DNA of 64,000 nt from Progne subis subis (lineage: Eukaryota > Chordata > Aves > Passeriformes > Hirundinidae). How positions within the stretch are numbered: position 1 is the first letter of the stretch; the number at the start of each line of letters is the position of its first letter. The translations under genes were made by a program, and so were the position numbers. The notes below the pieces were generated by a model, which saw only the letters and a program-made list of their open reading frames with translations, ran no database searches and was not told the DNA's origin. Positions 33,682 through 62,100 of this stretch are shown here, in pieces. The stretch spans positions 1,612,001-1,676,000 of the forward strand of contig JAKJHU010000085.1 of NCBI GenBank assembly GCA_022316685.1, read 5' to 3'.

Positions 33682-34431
33682 CATGGTTTTAGGGTAGCTC
33701 CAATACTCTGGAATGAGAATTAATTGTATTTACATATTTCAGCCTTGCCAAGGCAAGAGAGTCTTGCTCTAATACCTGTAAATTCCTGCATTAACGATGG
33801 GTTGGAGTTTCTCCCATGTTTCAAGCAATAATTGCTGGCCTTGGCAGCAATTCCTTGGCTCAGATCCTGGCTGCATGTGCAAAGTCCCCTCTGGGTGTTG
33901 CTCTGGTGTTGTCGCTTTGCAGAGGGAATTCCTCCCCAACACAATAAATCCATTTTCTGCCACGGCCCTGTGTTCCCGGGGCCGCAGATCCTGCACTCCC
34001 TGTCACAACGCTCAGCCCAGCTGCTGGAGGGCACCCTGGGGTGTCCCCACCGTGGCACAGCCACCCTCCACAGCCCCCTGTTCCCAGTTTCCCCGCATGG
34101 GAGCTCTCAGCCCCCGAGCCCTCAGCCCAGGATGTGCTCCTTGGACACCAGCCCTGTCCCCAGCCCCATCCCAGCCCCTCCTGGCTGAGCCCCCCGGGTG
34201 TGGCTGTCCTGCAGCTCTTCCTGTGCTGGGAAATCACCCACAGCCTCTGTCCTGTCTCTTCCACCTCCTCCTCCTCAGCCATTCCGCTTGTCCCTGCTCC
34301 AGGTATTTCTTTTTCAATAAAAGCTCAGAGAGGCCGCCCTGACCCCCCCACTGAGGGGGGTACATGGGCCAAATCTGAGCTGCTCCCCCTCCTCTGCATC
34401 CCAGGGAGCAGAACTAATCCAGATTTTGTAC

Positions 34432-34487
34432 AATCACAGAATATCCTGGAGGGGACCCACAAGGATCCTCCAAGCGCAACTCCTAGC
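34432..34487 (-). mobile_element. short CR1 3' fragment (antisense)
   Basis: AATCACAGAATATCCTGGAG followed by GGGACCCACAAGGATCCTCC is typical of the reverse complement of avian CR1 3' ends. Only about 55 bases remain. It lies between the 3' ends of HPD and SETD1B. Confidence 0.65.
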
Positions 34488-34979
34488 AATTTGAACAAAC
34501 TGATTTAAAAAGAAAGCAAGCAAAGAGCCTCTGGCCACAACAGCCTCACACATCACTGACACCTCACCTGGTGGTTAAGGGCTTTTGCCTCCATAAAGTT
34601 AAAAATAAATTAATTACAAAAGGATATGAACTCAGAGCAATGCAGGGCAGAAGCTGGAGGAGCAGGGAGCCCTCACCTGCAGAGGCTGGACATGTTTGGG
34701 ACTCCTGGTCCACTGCCAGGAGAGCTCTGCTTCAGCTCTCCAGGGCTGTCAGGAGTGTTAATACTGAGACATTTCTTAAAGTTTATAGACTAGAATCACT
34801 CACATATTTCTTTCCTGCAATATAACGTTGCTTAAATTCATTGCCCGCTCATCAGAATTAATATTTTCGGTAAACTTTGCTGAAAATCAGTTCTTCACAC
34901 CGTTCTTGTTCTGCATCTGCCTCCTTGAGCTCTCACAGCTCCCAGCACAGGTCTAAGAGCAAAAAGCTGCCCTGGGAAT

Positions 34980-37900
34980 ATATTAAGCACAACATAATTT
35001 TTCTGTAAGAAAAGTCAGTATATTTATGGTTTGCTTTATAAAAGTTACTATAATACAATGGTACATATTATTCAATTCACAAAAATATGAACAAATATAT
35101 ACAGCATGACACATCCACAACAAAAACACTTTCTTCAAAACAAGATACATACTGGTGACAGATTCTATATGCACAAAACATCCCTAAATTTATAAATTTG
35201 CTTAACGAAAGAAAAAGCAGAAATCTTAAATCTTCAAAGCATTGTTGCTTTTTTTTTTAAAGGAACTTAGGGGGAAAAAAAAATATATATATTTTTTTTT
35301 TAATTTATTGCAAAACATTTGACCTGCCTACTTTTAAAGGAGGCCCTTGATTTCCACGCTGGGAATTAAAACCAGAAAACTGCAAGAATTGGGAGCTGGG
35401 TGTTCTTCCACTTTGCTTCAAAACTGCCCCATTGTTTTAGAGTGTCCTTCTCGATGTGTCTCTTTTCACTTGGACAAATCCCACAGTGGCAATTATGGAG
35501 GAAAATCATAAAAACAAAACAAAACAGAACAAATATTAAACTGAAAAAATCCAGTTGCAAATTCACTTAAATACATTTTAGGGTGTCTATTAGACTGTAC
35601 ACATTTCCTCGTTTGAAATAAATAGATTTTGCACATTAGGTTTCAGACTGAGGGAGGGGGGGAAAGAAGAAGCCTTGACTTGGCAATTTTTTGTCTTCAG
35701 TTTCTTAATGCTTCTAATTTCATCTATTTATTTGACAAAAAACCCCCGTATTTATACAGAATTTACATTATACAAAGCTTGACACAAGCTGTAAATGCCA
35801 CCAGCTCCTTTGCTATACTCAAGTCCTTCTTCCTCCCCATCTTGACATGATTTAGAGCTGGAATCTGTTTAAAAAGAACTCCAAATTACAATAGTCACTT
35901 TTAATAAACTATTTACATGCTCTTGAAGTACAAAGAAATCAGCAAAAAAATTTCGACATGTTTCTACAAGAAACAGTGTTTGAAGAGAAGATTCTTGAGT
36001 TTGCCTATGTACAGAAGATGCATTTTTTTTATACTTCAAAATCCTTTTTTTGCCTTTATTTTTTTTAATTTTTTTTTATTTTGTACAGAAATGCACTGAA
36101 ATGATCCCTGAAAAAAGGTCACAAAAACCAGAACTGAAACTACTGTGTAATTTGTTGGAGTTTAAGATGATGGTTGGTTTTTTTTTCTTTCCTTGTAGAA
36201 ATAAGCTGCTCTATACAAAATCAAAAAAAAACCTGCAGGATGAGCCCCATCCCCTCTCAAACCTCTCTGGGACTGCCGAGGGGCGAGAACCACACGGATC
36301 CTGTGGATGCCACAGCACCTCCCACAGCTGCAAAAGAAAGGCTGAAATTCCACCTCCAGCATTTTGCCCTGTTCCCTTGGGCCTTTCCTCCCAGCCCGAT
36401 GGAATTTTGCAAGGGAGCACTGTAAAAGCCTCTCTCTCTTTTTTCGGCTCAGATTGAAGTGACAATAAATTTGGGGATGGGGCTTTTCGGTGGACGAAAG
36501 CACTGCAGCCCCTGCGAGCAGCTCGTGCTGCTGAGGTTCCTCCTCACCCCTGTGCCAGGGAGCCTGTGCTCCCTCTGCCCTCCTCTCATCCCATCCCTCA
36601 CCAAGCACAGGGCAGAGGATTTGAGGCATCTCCAAACCCCACCTGTGGCTGCAGGGCCAGGGCACCCCCAAGGAAATCACTGCGCCAGACTGGGGAGTCC
36701 TCACCATAAAATGATTTGTTTGGAGGTCAGGCAGCTCCCCAGTCCAAACAAAATATCTTGGTAGGATTCTGCCAGCCAAGATTTATGGGGGAAAAAAGAG
36801 AAGCCTCAGGTTTGGCTTTGAGACCAGACTAACGTGATTTTTACAAGTGCTGTGGCTTCAGCAGCTTTGTTTCTTCCTGGGGAACTGCTGAGAGATCAGC
36901 TCTTCTAAAAACTCACATTATTTGTCTGGGATCCTAAAAGGGGATGACTTACAGGCAGTTTCAGAAGGACCCAAGTGATTCAGGTGCTCATGGTCTCTGG
37001 CACCCAAATCCCTTTGGTGCTCCTAAAAGCAGACGGTGAAGGACCTGAAGGTGACAGTGACCTTCCTCCCCAAGGATTAAGGCAAACTGCAGGGGCTGAA
37101 CCCCTCCAGAGCACACAGATATGCTGGGGAACACTGAACTGCAGCAGGTTCTCAGGGCTGGGCCATCCTCACCCCCACAAATCCACCCCTAATGCACTGC
37201 TTTGGGGAGCACAGAGGGAGAGGCCAAGGACAGGGGCTTCAGTTCTGACACACAGGAAACTTCCGTGCATTTCCAAAGCCTTGAAAGTCAAAGGCCGAGC
37301 TGTGGAGATGCCAACTGGAATGCCAACACCTTGAGTCTCAGTCAGAAAAATAACAACTAAACTGAGCAGCTGGTTTAACTCCCAAATGCCATCACTGCAG
37401 TTCCAACCAACATTCAGTGACAGAAACTTGTGCTTCTCAAAATTTTCGGTTCTGGGTCACCAACACCCAGTTGCTGGAGAGATTTATGAAGAAGGGGGGG
37501 AAACAACAAAACTGAACCGAAACAAAAGCAGAGCTGGACCATGGATTGTCCAATCTCAGAGCCAATTTGCTGGGCCTCAGACAGAAACACAGCTGGTATT
37601 AAGGCAGCTTGTAGCAGTCTGTGTGCTGCTCTCTCAGGCCTTTTGGCTGGAGAAGAAATTCAGAGGCAGAGGTCTAACCTACATTCCAAGCTCCACGCTG
37701 CAGTGCAGGCCTGGCAACTCCATGGAACAGCTGGAAAAACTTCCAGGAGCCTCTTTTGAAAGGTTGTCACCTCTGCTCGTGGAGGTTTGGAAAGAACACA
37801 AGAATACAGCTGTGCAATTTGTTCTGTGGGGAGAAGGTGTTTAGTTATGCAGATAATCTTCCCACTTCATAATGACATTGCAACTTCCCCTTACAAGCCA

Positions 37901-39469
37901 ATTAAAAAGGGTTTAGTATGACTAATCTCTACTTTTAAAGCAGGAGAAATTCAATGCAAATTGAAAAACTGATCCTGTCTATACCTGAATGGTGCTGTAA
38001 CATTTCCAGATCTCATCCAAAGAAGTATTTTTTTGCTGTTCGGTCCCATTTTTAAATGGAACCTCTTGAAGAACTGCAACCTTCACCTCAGCACATCTAC
38101 AAGGACAGAATATATTGAGAAATAATTTTAAAACATGCCTACCCAACTTAGATGCTATAGATGGAGGGGACAGGATTCTCTCAGGGACGCTTTTACCATG
38201 ATTTTCTGGAGGGGTGGGACCACCCCAGGCCAAGTTACTGAGTAACAGAGGGAGGAGAGTGGCAGGGCACAGCTCGCTCCTATCACAGGAGGCATCTCCC
38301 ACATCCAAGGACAGAGCAAATACTCCACGTAAAACACTGGAAGGGCAGGGAAATGCAGATGAAAGTGAGAAAAAAATGAATACAAGTCACACACCAGCCT
38401 GTTTCCCATCCACAGGAAGAAAATCCCGCTACAAACGTGGGCCGTAGTCTTTGCCTGCAAGCAGGGCAAGATTTCTGCAGCACAAACAGGGGCTGGGCTG
38501 TCCACCCAATCTCAGCCTCTTCTGCAAGCAAGACAAGCCCATGTCGAAGGAATGGGCATCCCCAAAGGCCACAGCTGCACAGCTGACTCCACTTCTTCCT
38601 AGTGACCCGAGTATCCAAGGGTTTCTCACGGGCAGCTGCAGAGGTTTTGATCCCCCATGGACCAGCATGGCAGAGGAAAGGAGAGGAGAGCCCAAGGAGG
38701 GAGCTGAGGTCTGGCTGAGGGGCCTTGCTCAGGCTCATCCCTAAGGGAAAGGCAGGACAGTTCAGCTCTAGTCTCACTGTGGACACATCTCCACGCACAC
38801 ACACCCCCAAGCACACGCACACACTCATCCACACGCCCTCAAGCCTCTGGCTTGCTCTGTAACATCAACCTTACATTTATTTACAGCTTACTCTGAGAAA
38901 TCTGTGCAATTTCAGCCAATCAAGCTCCCAACAAACCCTATATGGCATTTTTCAGTCTCTGCTTCACATTTAAACGTTGAATGTCTTTTTCAACCAACGA
39001 AAACTGATGAGAAAAAGGTAGCAGCATTTATGAAAAGATGAAGGTTTAGAAGAACAATGTAAAAAAAAAAAAGGTACCATTATCCCATTACGGAGCATCA
39101 CTGCAGGGACTGAACAGAGAAGCTAGTGTTTGGGTAGACCATGCCACAAAAGGTAGCCACCTTTTTGTGTGCGTGTTGGATCTGAAAAGGAAAAAGCACC
39201 TGAAACATCAACAGTCCTCGTAAGCGTGTGCGCTTTTTGCTTTCACTCATGATCCTGGCAGAAGTGCGAAACTTGCTTGGTTTTCTTCTCTTTTTTTTTT
39301 TTTTTTTTTTGGTAAGTATTTTTTTGCTTTTAAATTTTTTTTTTTCTTCCTTTTTTTATGTTGTGGGTTTTTTTTTTTTCTCCTCTTATTTTTTGGCAAA
39401 GTGCAACCACACCTGGTTACCACAGTTTTGACATGGCCGAAGGTGCAAGTGTGACGAGAAACCTTGAGT
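34980..39469 (-). other. SETD1B: probable SETD1B 3'UTR and 3' flank
   Basis: The stretch follows the SETD1B stop codon on the - strand and contains no recognisable exon. It is AT-rich at 34980-36200, with many TTTATT motifs (AATAAA on the - strand, e.g. 35304-35309 and several at 36050-36080). The distal end of the transcript is therefore likely near 35000-36000. A T20 run at 39291-39310 reads as poly(A) within the UTR, where it could prime oligo-dT cDNA internally. The UTR end is inferred, not seen. Confidence 0.45.
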
Positions 39470-53150
<13,681 letters not shown>

Positions 53151-56100
53151 CTGCCACAAAAGAGAAGGAAAAGGTGATGAGCGCATTCTCTTTACATGAA
53201 ATGCCACAGCGCTGGGCCGCTTCAAACAAAAGATAAGTTTAACGCACATTTTAATTGGGAACGGAGAAAAGCGAGCGATGCTCTGAAAAGACAGGCACCA
53301 GCTGCTCAGCGGACCCTATTGAAGCTTTTCTCTTCCGTGTCAGACCTCAGGAATCAGAGAGGTAAAAGCTTTCTAAAAGAGCATCAGCCCAACTGAACAA
53401 AACCCTCAGCTTCTATGCAGCAGGAGGAATTGCTCCCATGCTTGGTGAAATACACACAATCCAAACGTCCTTCACTGCAAGATACATTATCTCTGATTTG
53501 CATCTAGTACTCCTAGGTACGTTGCACTGTGAGTTTTTTATTCCTTGGTTTTTCCATGCACAAATAATTACCCTGTTTTTTAATTACAATCCCTGGCTCA
53601 TTTGCTGTCAACTCCTAACCTCTACTTGTGGAAAAACAATACCTCCACATGGCTGCTGCTACAAAAAGCTGCCTTGACTAGACCACAGAAATTCACATGG
53701 GAAAAAATAACCCCAAACCTGCTTCAATTGCTTTTAAACATCAAAGTCGTAAATGCTGTGATTCAAAGACGTAGCCTGTGTTGCGTTTTGGGGCAAAATG
53801 AATACTTCACTAGCCACAAGAAATACAGACTTTTAGAAAATGCTAAGACTGTCTTACCTCTGCTGCCAAAGGGATGGAAACAGGATTAAAACAGAAGGTG
53901 CCAGTTTGCTCTGAAGTCTCAAAGCTGCCTGACTGGGTCTTGTACAAAAGAAAAGTCTCAGGAACTACCTACACCCTCAACAGCACATGGTCACACCTGC
54001 ACACAGTGTCCCACAGACACTTCAGCCCTCAAGGTGTCTCCAGCACCAAGAACCCACAGGCATGACTGTCACATCCCTCAGGTATTGAAACCCTGACACG
54101 AAACACAGTAACCAAGTGCTGCTGGAACACACATCCACACAGTGACAGTTTATCTGGGAAACATGAATGGGGCTGATCTCTGACTGGAGCGCTGACAGCT
54201 GACAGGACAGGGTCCCTGTACCCTCCAAACTTGTCTCACATTGCTGACGTCAGTGAAGAGCCCCCCGTGTTCCCCAGCACTGCCCAGGGACAGCAGGGAT
54301 GCTCCTCCTGGCCAGGGCCCTCCCTCTGCCCTGGCAGCCAGGAAGAGATCACCATCATCGCCTCTGTCACAATCCTGGCAAGAGTTTTGGAACCTGCTGG
54401 CTGTTGTCAGCCAAATTTGACTGTAGATCCCAAAGATATTTATTATTTGCTCCACATTTCGTGCCAGCAGTGCCTCTTCTCTCTGCTCTCCTACCAGTCT
54501 CCCGAGTGTGAAAGGAAAGAGCAGCATCAGACACTGGAGAACCTGGAAGTTCTGGGAAGAGCTGCTGAGGAGCAGACTTTGTTGGCAGTTTTCACATTGA
54601 AGCCGCTGCAATTTGGTTCTTAACCTGTGAATTTCTTACTGGGGTATGCAAACAAAAGCAGGAGCAGCTGAGTTGACTCTGCTACAAACTGTCTCCGTGT
54701 GAAACTGAGCAACCACAACTATCCAAATCACTCCAAATGTTTCCCGTTTTATCAAAGGTCATCTCTGCTACAGCAGCTACCACCAGAGAGCAGGCTGAGC
54801 ACGACTCTTGCAACAGCAGCTGTGCAAATCCTCCAGTCCTGGCACCTCCCCTCGCCCCGGCTTCCTCGCATTCCTGTGCTGCAGCACGAACTCACCGCCT
54901 CCCGCAGCGCCCGGCTCACCCCCAAAAAGCCACTGGCAGTTTTAGTGCCCAAAACGCCCAACAAGGAGACGCCGTTCACCTGGCAAACCCTGAGCAAGAG
55001 CTATCGAGCCCTGGGAATGGTGACGGAGAGGGGACTCCCCCATAGCCACAGAGCCACTTTAGCGCATCTGGGCAACTCCGAGGGCTGTTTTGTAAACCCT
55101 GAAATGAACAGCTAAAAAAGAAGTAGAGGTGATAACCCGTTGCACTCGAGTCTTTCCAAAGCCCAGCTGTGTCATGCCCTTGAGCTGCCCACATCTGGCT
55201 CACGCTTCTCCATGGGTCTCACACCCTGCATCCTCTCCCCAGCTGCTCTATTGCGGTCACGTCCCACGCCGAGGATGCCGGGGAATAAAAGGACATTCTG
55301 CAGTTTCAACTACTGCAGCTCCAGTGAAAGGAGCAGAGGAAGAGCAAAAAGGACGGCTGTGGCAGGTGTAAACAAGATTCCTGTGAAACAGACCCCGGTT
55401 TTCACTAAGTGAACACAAAAGCCCCTGTTAAAAGCACTGGCTCCAATTGCAAACGCTGGATGATGCTAAAGGTCAGCACTGGATAGAAAGCCAGGAGTGT
55501 TCAGGCTACCAAAGACAGACAAAATCAGCTTCAAGTTCACATTCATCTCATCTGACGGGGCATGAAGAAAAGTCACCTCATGAGGCCTCGGGGGAGACCA
55601 GCACTGAGCAGCGTCCAGCCACAAACTCTCCTCAGTCCCTCCTGCAGGACTTTGTACCCTCCCAGAGCCCTCCCAACCTCCCATCCTGGAACACCAGCAG
55701 CCCCCAGCCTGTCCCAGCCAGTCCTGCCACATGAGATTTGTGTGCTCCTGCCCATCACCCAGAGCCCACTGCCACCCACAGCAGCCTCTCATCAGCCTCA
55801 GTACCCATGAGTCCTGCCTGATAAATGAGGCTGGTTTTCCCTCTTGAAGGAAACATCACATAGAAGAGCCAGTCCTGAAATTGCAGCGAGGTGGCAGGAC
55901 TAGCAGGATTCCATCCTTTAGGGCACAGAGCTTCCTTCATCCATACATGCATTAATTTTTACTTAAGCTGAAATGAGAATTGCTAAAGCAATAACCAGTG
56001 CTTGAAAGATTTGTCTTTTTTTCCCCTTCTGATGCTCAGATGGGTCTACAGGAAGCAACAACAGATTCCCTGCTTCCTACAACGCTGGGCTGACGACTCA

Positions 56101-59100
56101 CCTCCACTGCACAGCACACACAGACTGTGCTCCAGTTTTATCCCAAGCAAGATGGATAGGGAGAGAGAAGGAGATTAAATGGCAGGGAGAAAAGGATCAG
56201 AAAAAGCACAGGGGGTAGGGTGAAAGAATCACAAGGTTAGGAAAGAGGTCAAACCAAAAGAAGATCACTTACAAGGAAGTCTTTAAATAAAGTTAAGAGT
56301 AACGAATATTTAAAGCGAATGACTTTTCTGTAACTGCTCATATCTAAGGGGGGAAAACGTAGGCACCGAGTGAAAGAGATCAAGGTACAGACAGAAAAAC
56401 CAAGGGGAGACATAGAAAGATCTTCTGTTATTTGAATTTCTTTTCATTCACCTGTCTGAACCTGGATTTACTATGGTTGCTACCATATACCTCTCAGGGT
56501 AGAGCTGAAAAGCACCTGTACTGTACTCTCAAAGAAACTGCCTTCTAGCTGGCCTCCCTCTTTGCTCTCACAAGCAGAAAAAAAGTGAGCTGACACATGA
56601 CACACATACTGCTATGAGAATATCACAGCCATCACTGTCAAAAAAAACCCTGTGTCAATCAGTCCTGGAGTTCACCTGCCTGTTTCTGAGGTCATCTGGT
56701 ACAATGCCACCAGAAAACCTCCCTTCAGCCCACTGAGAGAAAAGCCATTTCCAGCTAAATTAATTTGTGCTGCCATCTTTACTCTGGATTAATTAAATTA
56801 AGAGTTAGCAAAACAGGTATTTAATTATACGCATGACACATTTTTCCAAAGGTTCTTTAATGATGCAAATTTGTTGGGAGAGATTCATGTCAGCGTAACT
56901 GGTTATAAATGGCCTCATTCACTGTTCACCCAAAATGTTAATTGCCACCTTTAACACCAGCAGAGTGTGCAGAGACTCTTAAGTTAAATGAGGGAACATC
57001 CTGGGATGCCACTCCTTCATCAGCTGGAATAGGGACAGCACAGAGCCACTGGCTCCAGGGTATCAATCCCACCTCAGAGCCATACCCAGCATTTTGAAAG
57101 GAAATGCTCATTTCTCCAGATGAAAAGAAACCACATCCTAGTATTTGCACACAGACCTGGCAGCTTCCAGATGTGAGGATCTCCATCCCCTGACCCAGAG
57201 GAGCACTGACACCATGGCAGGGATTAGGGCTTGTACACACTGTTCAGTACCTTTCTTACAGAGAAATTTCCATTTCCTTCTAAAAGGCCATCTGATAAAA
57301 GAATTTACTCAGAATTTCAGAACACATCAGCTAACGGCTCATTTTGCTTTAAACATTCTGCTGGGTACCAAGTTACTTATATCTGAGGTAGGGAACTGTA
57401 CCACTGAACATAGCAACTACTCTGGTATTACCTGGCTGAGCTCTGGGGCATCAAAATAATGAAATGCAGGATTGATGGCATTCAGCACACTACAAGGGCA
57501 TTATCCTTCATGTTTTTCAGTAAAGCTAGAACTTTAAAGAAGAAGGCACTCTTGGATAAAGTAGTTTTCCTAACCTGGTTAAACAGTCATCACTCGGTTT
57601 TGGATTAAGTCCAAGCAAGGGTTGAAAAAAATTCACAAGTGATTATCTCACACTTTATCCTTACAAAAAAGCATGGAAAGAAAAGCCTTTAGAGGTGACT
57701 AAAGGGGGTCATGCACCAAGTCACTAACAAAGTCAAGAACAGGCTCCAGGTCCCTCTGACCTCCTGTTCCCAACTCCAGCTGCCTCTCCACACCAGGCTC
57801 TGTGCTCTGTGTTTGACAAGGGAAACAGCCATGATCCCTGGGTCAAACAGCTCAAACTCCAACACACAATTCTCTTCCCAGACTCCTTCAGCAGAGCACA
57901 TTAAAGAGAATGAGACATTTCACACCTGCCATATTTCTCATGCCACCACCCAGAATAAAAATGAAGCCTGAGGTCACCAACCAGCCACCTGCAACTCTTC
58001 CTCCAAGACAACTTCACTGAAAAACTCCTTTCAAGTTTGGCCCAGAGAATCCCACCATTCACTCTGCTAATAGAGTAAATACCAAATACCTCTCGCAGCC
58101 CAAAAATTTGCAAACCCAGCGAGGGTTTCAGTGAGCATTGCTTTGTTCATTTTTAATCTGTTTTCAGCTTGCAGGTTCCCTGTTCTAGGCAAAGCACACG
58201 AGGAGGAGCCGTGGCTCTGAAGTGCTCTCTTGTCTTGCCAGCAGAGCAACGCTCAGGCACGATGACAGCTGAGGGACCGTGCTGAGCACTCACACCTTGC
58301 TGTGTCAGGCGTGAACAAGGCAGACTCTGCCCCTTATTGACAATGCACACAAGTATTTTTACCCTGCTAACCATAATTACAGCCCTGCCTCGGGAAGAAC
58401 ACGCACGAGGGCGGTGCTTCGCTGGCGGTGCAGATGTGGAGTACAGGAGGGCAGAGCCACTGCAAGTGGTTTGCCAGCAGTCCAGCAGCAAAAACACAGA
58501 GCAAACTGCTGCCTGCACCTTCCTGGGTGAGCTCTCCAGCCTGGACAGGTCACTGTGCTGTCCCCAGTGCCTGTGGCGGCTCGTGGTGGCCAGCCCACCA
58601 CCACCACAGCCTGGGCTGAAGCTGGAATCAGGTTGTGCCTCCTCCCCGTGGGTCAGTCTGGTCTTTCCACCTCCTCTGGGCAGCTGAGAGAGCTCCCATC
58701 CTCCTGCTGCAGTCAGAGTCCACAAGGACAACCAGAGCAGCTTTTAATTGGAGCAACTTTCTGGTGTTTGCACTGTAATAAAATGCCCAGCTCAGTAATT
58801 GGCACATGGAAGGATTTACATATTACAAATCAGTGATTATAAAATATCTCCAGCAACATGTGGTTCTGTCTCTAAGAAAAGAAGACTGCAAGGTTTTTAT
58901 GTAGTTATATATACACACAGCACTTTATAAAGGAGCTCACAAGCAAAGGGTACAAACACACAGATCAGAGGGATGGACTCAATGCTGTGTCCCACAAAAA
59001 GGGGCCCCAAAAAAAACCCTAATGGAACAGGTATTTCTCACAGAAGGAGAGATACTCCTTGTATGTTTTGGTTTCTCTAGTACCAATTGCCAAAGTACCT

Positions 59101-62100
59101 CTCACTACCTGAAAAAGAGAATTCAAGCTCTCTGTGATGACAGAATCCCACCTAACACACACACACACACACTGTGCTGGTTCAGGTTGTGTTTTGGTCT
59201 GGTACTTGCAGCACTTCTTCTTTGGCACAGGCAATGCTCCCCACACCTACAGGGCTGCCCAACAAGTAAAACAAGTGACAATAATATCCAAGTGCTCATT
59301 GTAAACAAACAGCACTGCAAACGCCAGCCCAGTTTACGCCACTTACTTTCCTTCCCAAGGCCAAGAGGGAACTTTGAGTTGATATCTCAAACCACAGAAG
59401 GGTTTGGAATTCCCTGGAAGACCTTGTTGGTCGCAGAAGGGGACAGGGGTGAGGAAACACCACGTGCTTGTGTCTCACAACGTGCTCCATCAGGTTCTGG
59501 TCCCTAATTAGACCATCCTGCACACGGGGAGATGCCACAAGCAGGGATTTGGAAAGATGTGGGGAAGCAGATCAACTGGGCTGTCAGTGTAGGGCAGGAA
59601 GGGCTCTTGGGAGGAGAAGGCACGTGGGGCTAAAGTTTACAAAGGGAAAAGGTCTCCTCACTCCCTTCCAGTATTTCCTGACACCAAGAACAGAAGTAAA
59701 TTGACTTATGTTTAAGGACAGCAGGAGAGCTGGACAGCTGCCCAACAGTCCATGCCATCATCAGAAAATCTAGTGAACCAAGACGACAAAACAAGCTAAA
59801 CTGACTCCTGCAGGATGGACAGCAGTGCCAAAGAGCAACCCAGCCTCATGCAAATCCACACCACACTTCCTGCAGGCCCTCACATGCACTGAGCAGAAGA
59901 AATGGGTCTCAACACTTCGAGGCCCTGTTTCAGACCCCAGAGGGGATTATCCAGTCTCCCTGCAGGACAGTGGAATAACATCAACATCTCCACAGAAAGG
60001 AACTGAGCAGTAGCTTAAATCAGTATTCCCCAAAGCAAAGCCCTTGATGTGACACAGGGCATGAAATGGTCCACAAAAAACCCCAAAAGATAGGAAAAAA
60101 TGAATGCAATGATTGACAGGAGGGGTTCAGGCTGTTTTTTACTTGACTGTTCGTAGGATCTCCAGTGGCTGTAGGAAATGATGCATGGATTCTTCCTTCC
60201 AGAAGTCGAAATAGATCCTGGAGTAATAAACACCCACCTAGGCAGCTGCTAGGCATTTCCACAAGGCTAAGAGCTTCCTCCATTCAGCAAGTGGTGTAGG
60301 GAAGGACAGACAATTCTAGGTGAAGCAAGAACACAGGGATGGGAAGCCCATGTGGTGCAGCCTGAGGTAAACAGATCCTTACTGATCCAGAAAAAAGACA
60401 ACTTGAGGAACGTGGTCCCAAGGGGAAAACACTCAATCATCATCCAGTACTTTCAAAAATCCATTCTCTTGCCAAGACAGCACCACAGTCCAGTTTTCAA
60501 TGTGGATTTCAAGAGCCCACTGCAAGAGCTTCTTAGGACAGAAATCCTCAGAACCAGGAATTAAGCCAGTGGGAAAACAACTGCCAGATCTGCCTCAGCA
60601 GAAATCCTGAAGAGACGAACTGGCAAAGAGAGCTAAGTTGAGGGGGTTGCTCTGTTTATAAGTTAGTAAGCCATCCACAAAAACACATGGCTTAATTCAG
60701 GTCTTCCTCCCTCCCAAGAGGAGAAGGCTCTGAACTGCAAACCTCACGGCATACGATGTGGTAACCCTGCTCCTGTCAGCAAGATCATCGAAGAAGGGAT
60801 ACCTGAAGCAGCCAGACATTACCTCTGGGCTTCCCATGCACAAGAGACTCTCTGGTGTCTGCAGGGAGAGGCCAACATAACACCCTTGGGGTCCACATTC
60901 AGCAACGCTGACTGGAAACTTCCAGACACCCCGAGCGCACAGAGCTGAGCGGAGTCTGACGTGAACATCCAACTGGGCAGGTCACAAAATACAGTGAGAG
61001 AACGACATGGGGAGAGTCCTTGGCCCCCAGCCTGAGCTCAGGGAGGCCTGGCCATGTCCCCTTGTGAGGCTGGCCTGGACAGTCCTGCATTATGTGGACA
61101 AATCCGAAGTGGCAGGGCAAATGTGTGCCAATTCAGGGGCAGCGTCATGCGGCCACAGCGTTTTTCATCACATATGAAACACCCTAAAATTGGATTTACC
61201 ATCTCACGGAACCATGGCCTTTTCCATCAAGTCTTAAGTAGATCTTATTAAGGGGAAAAAAAAAAAGGCTTTTTTATGGGGGGAGGAGGAGGTAGAGAAA
61301 AGGAAGGAGGAAAAGAGAGGGGTGTTAACATTGGGAAGGCATGTAAGAAGGCAGGCTTTCCAGAGCAATGGTTGTTCTGGTTTCCCTATTTTAGATGGGG
61401 GGAAGGGATAGCTGAAGAGCTATTTGCAATCTAACTTCAAAGGCTTTAGTCGGCTGGGAAGCTAAGTCATGCATAAAAGGATGGTAGAGTGGCAAGAAAA
61501 TACCCCCTACAGATAAATTAGTCAGGGAATGTTCTCTGCTTCTCCCAAAGACTTTCATACAGCCAGACTGGCTTTACCCAGGTAAAGCCCTTTTCAGACA
61601 CCAGGTTCAGTGATGCGGAGTTCTGGGAACTAACCAGCCAAATCCAACAGAGGAACTGAACAGTCTCTCTGAAAAACAGAAAGGCACTGGTCTGCATGCA
61701 GTGGGCTCCTCTGCCATTTTCTGCCACTTCAGCTACTATTTTACTCTAAGGTCTGTCCACACACAAAAGATGCAGAGCTCAAGGCACCATCCCGTTCTCT
61801 AAAGTTGCAAAGAAAAGCAAGGAATTCAGAAAAAAATCACACTGTACACAGAGAACTCGTTTCCCAAACGATTCTGTTACGCTGTCTTGCTCTTCACACT
61901 GGTGTGCAGAAATGCACCCACACCTCTAAAGAAGGTACTTTGCAAGCAAAGATAAAGGGAACTGGCAACATTAGATCAGAGTCCACCTATAAGTAAAAAA
62001 AAAACCCACCACCCTGCAATAACTGCGTGTGCAGAGTACACAAATCCCTCACAGTTCAGTGCCAGGCAGGAGCTCACGTGCCAGCCCCTGACCTCACCCC

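Noticed and set aside
54699..55115. 138-residue open frame on the + strand.
   Set aside because: It is a Ser/Pro/Leu-rich translation with overlapping frames on both strands. Nothing points to a real gene.
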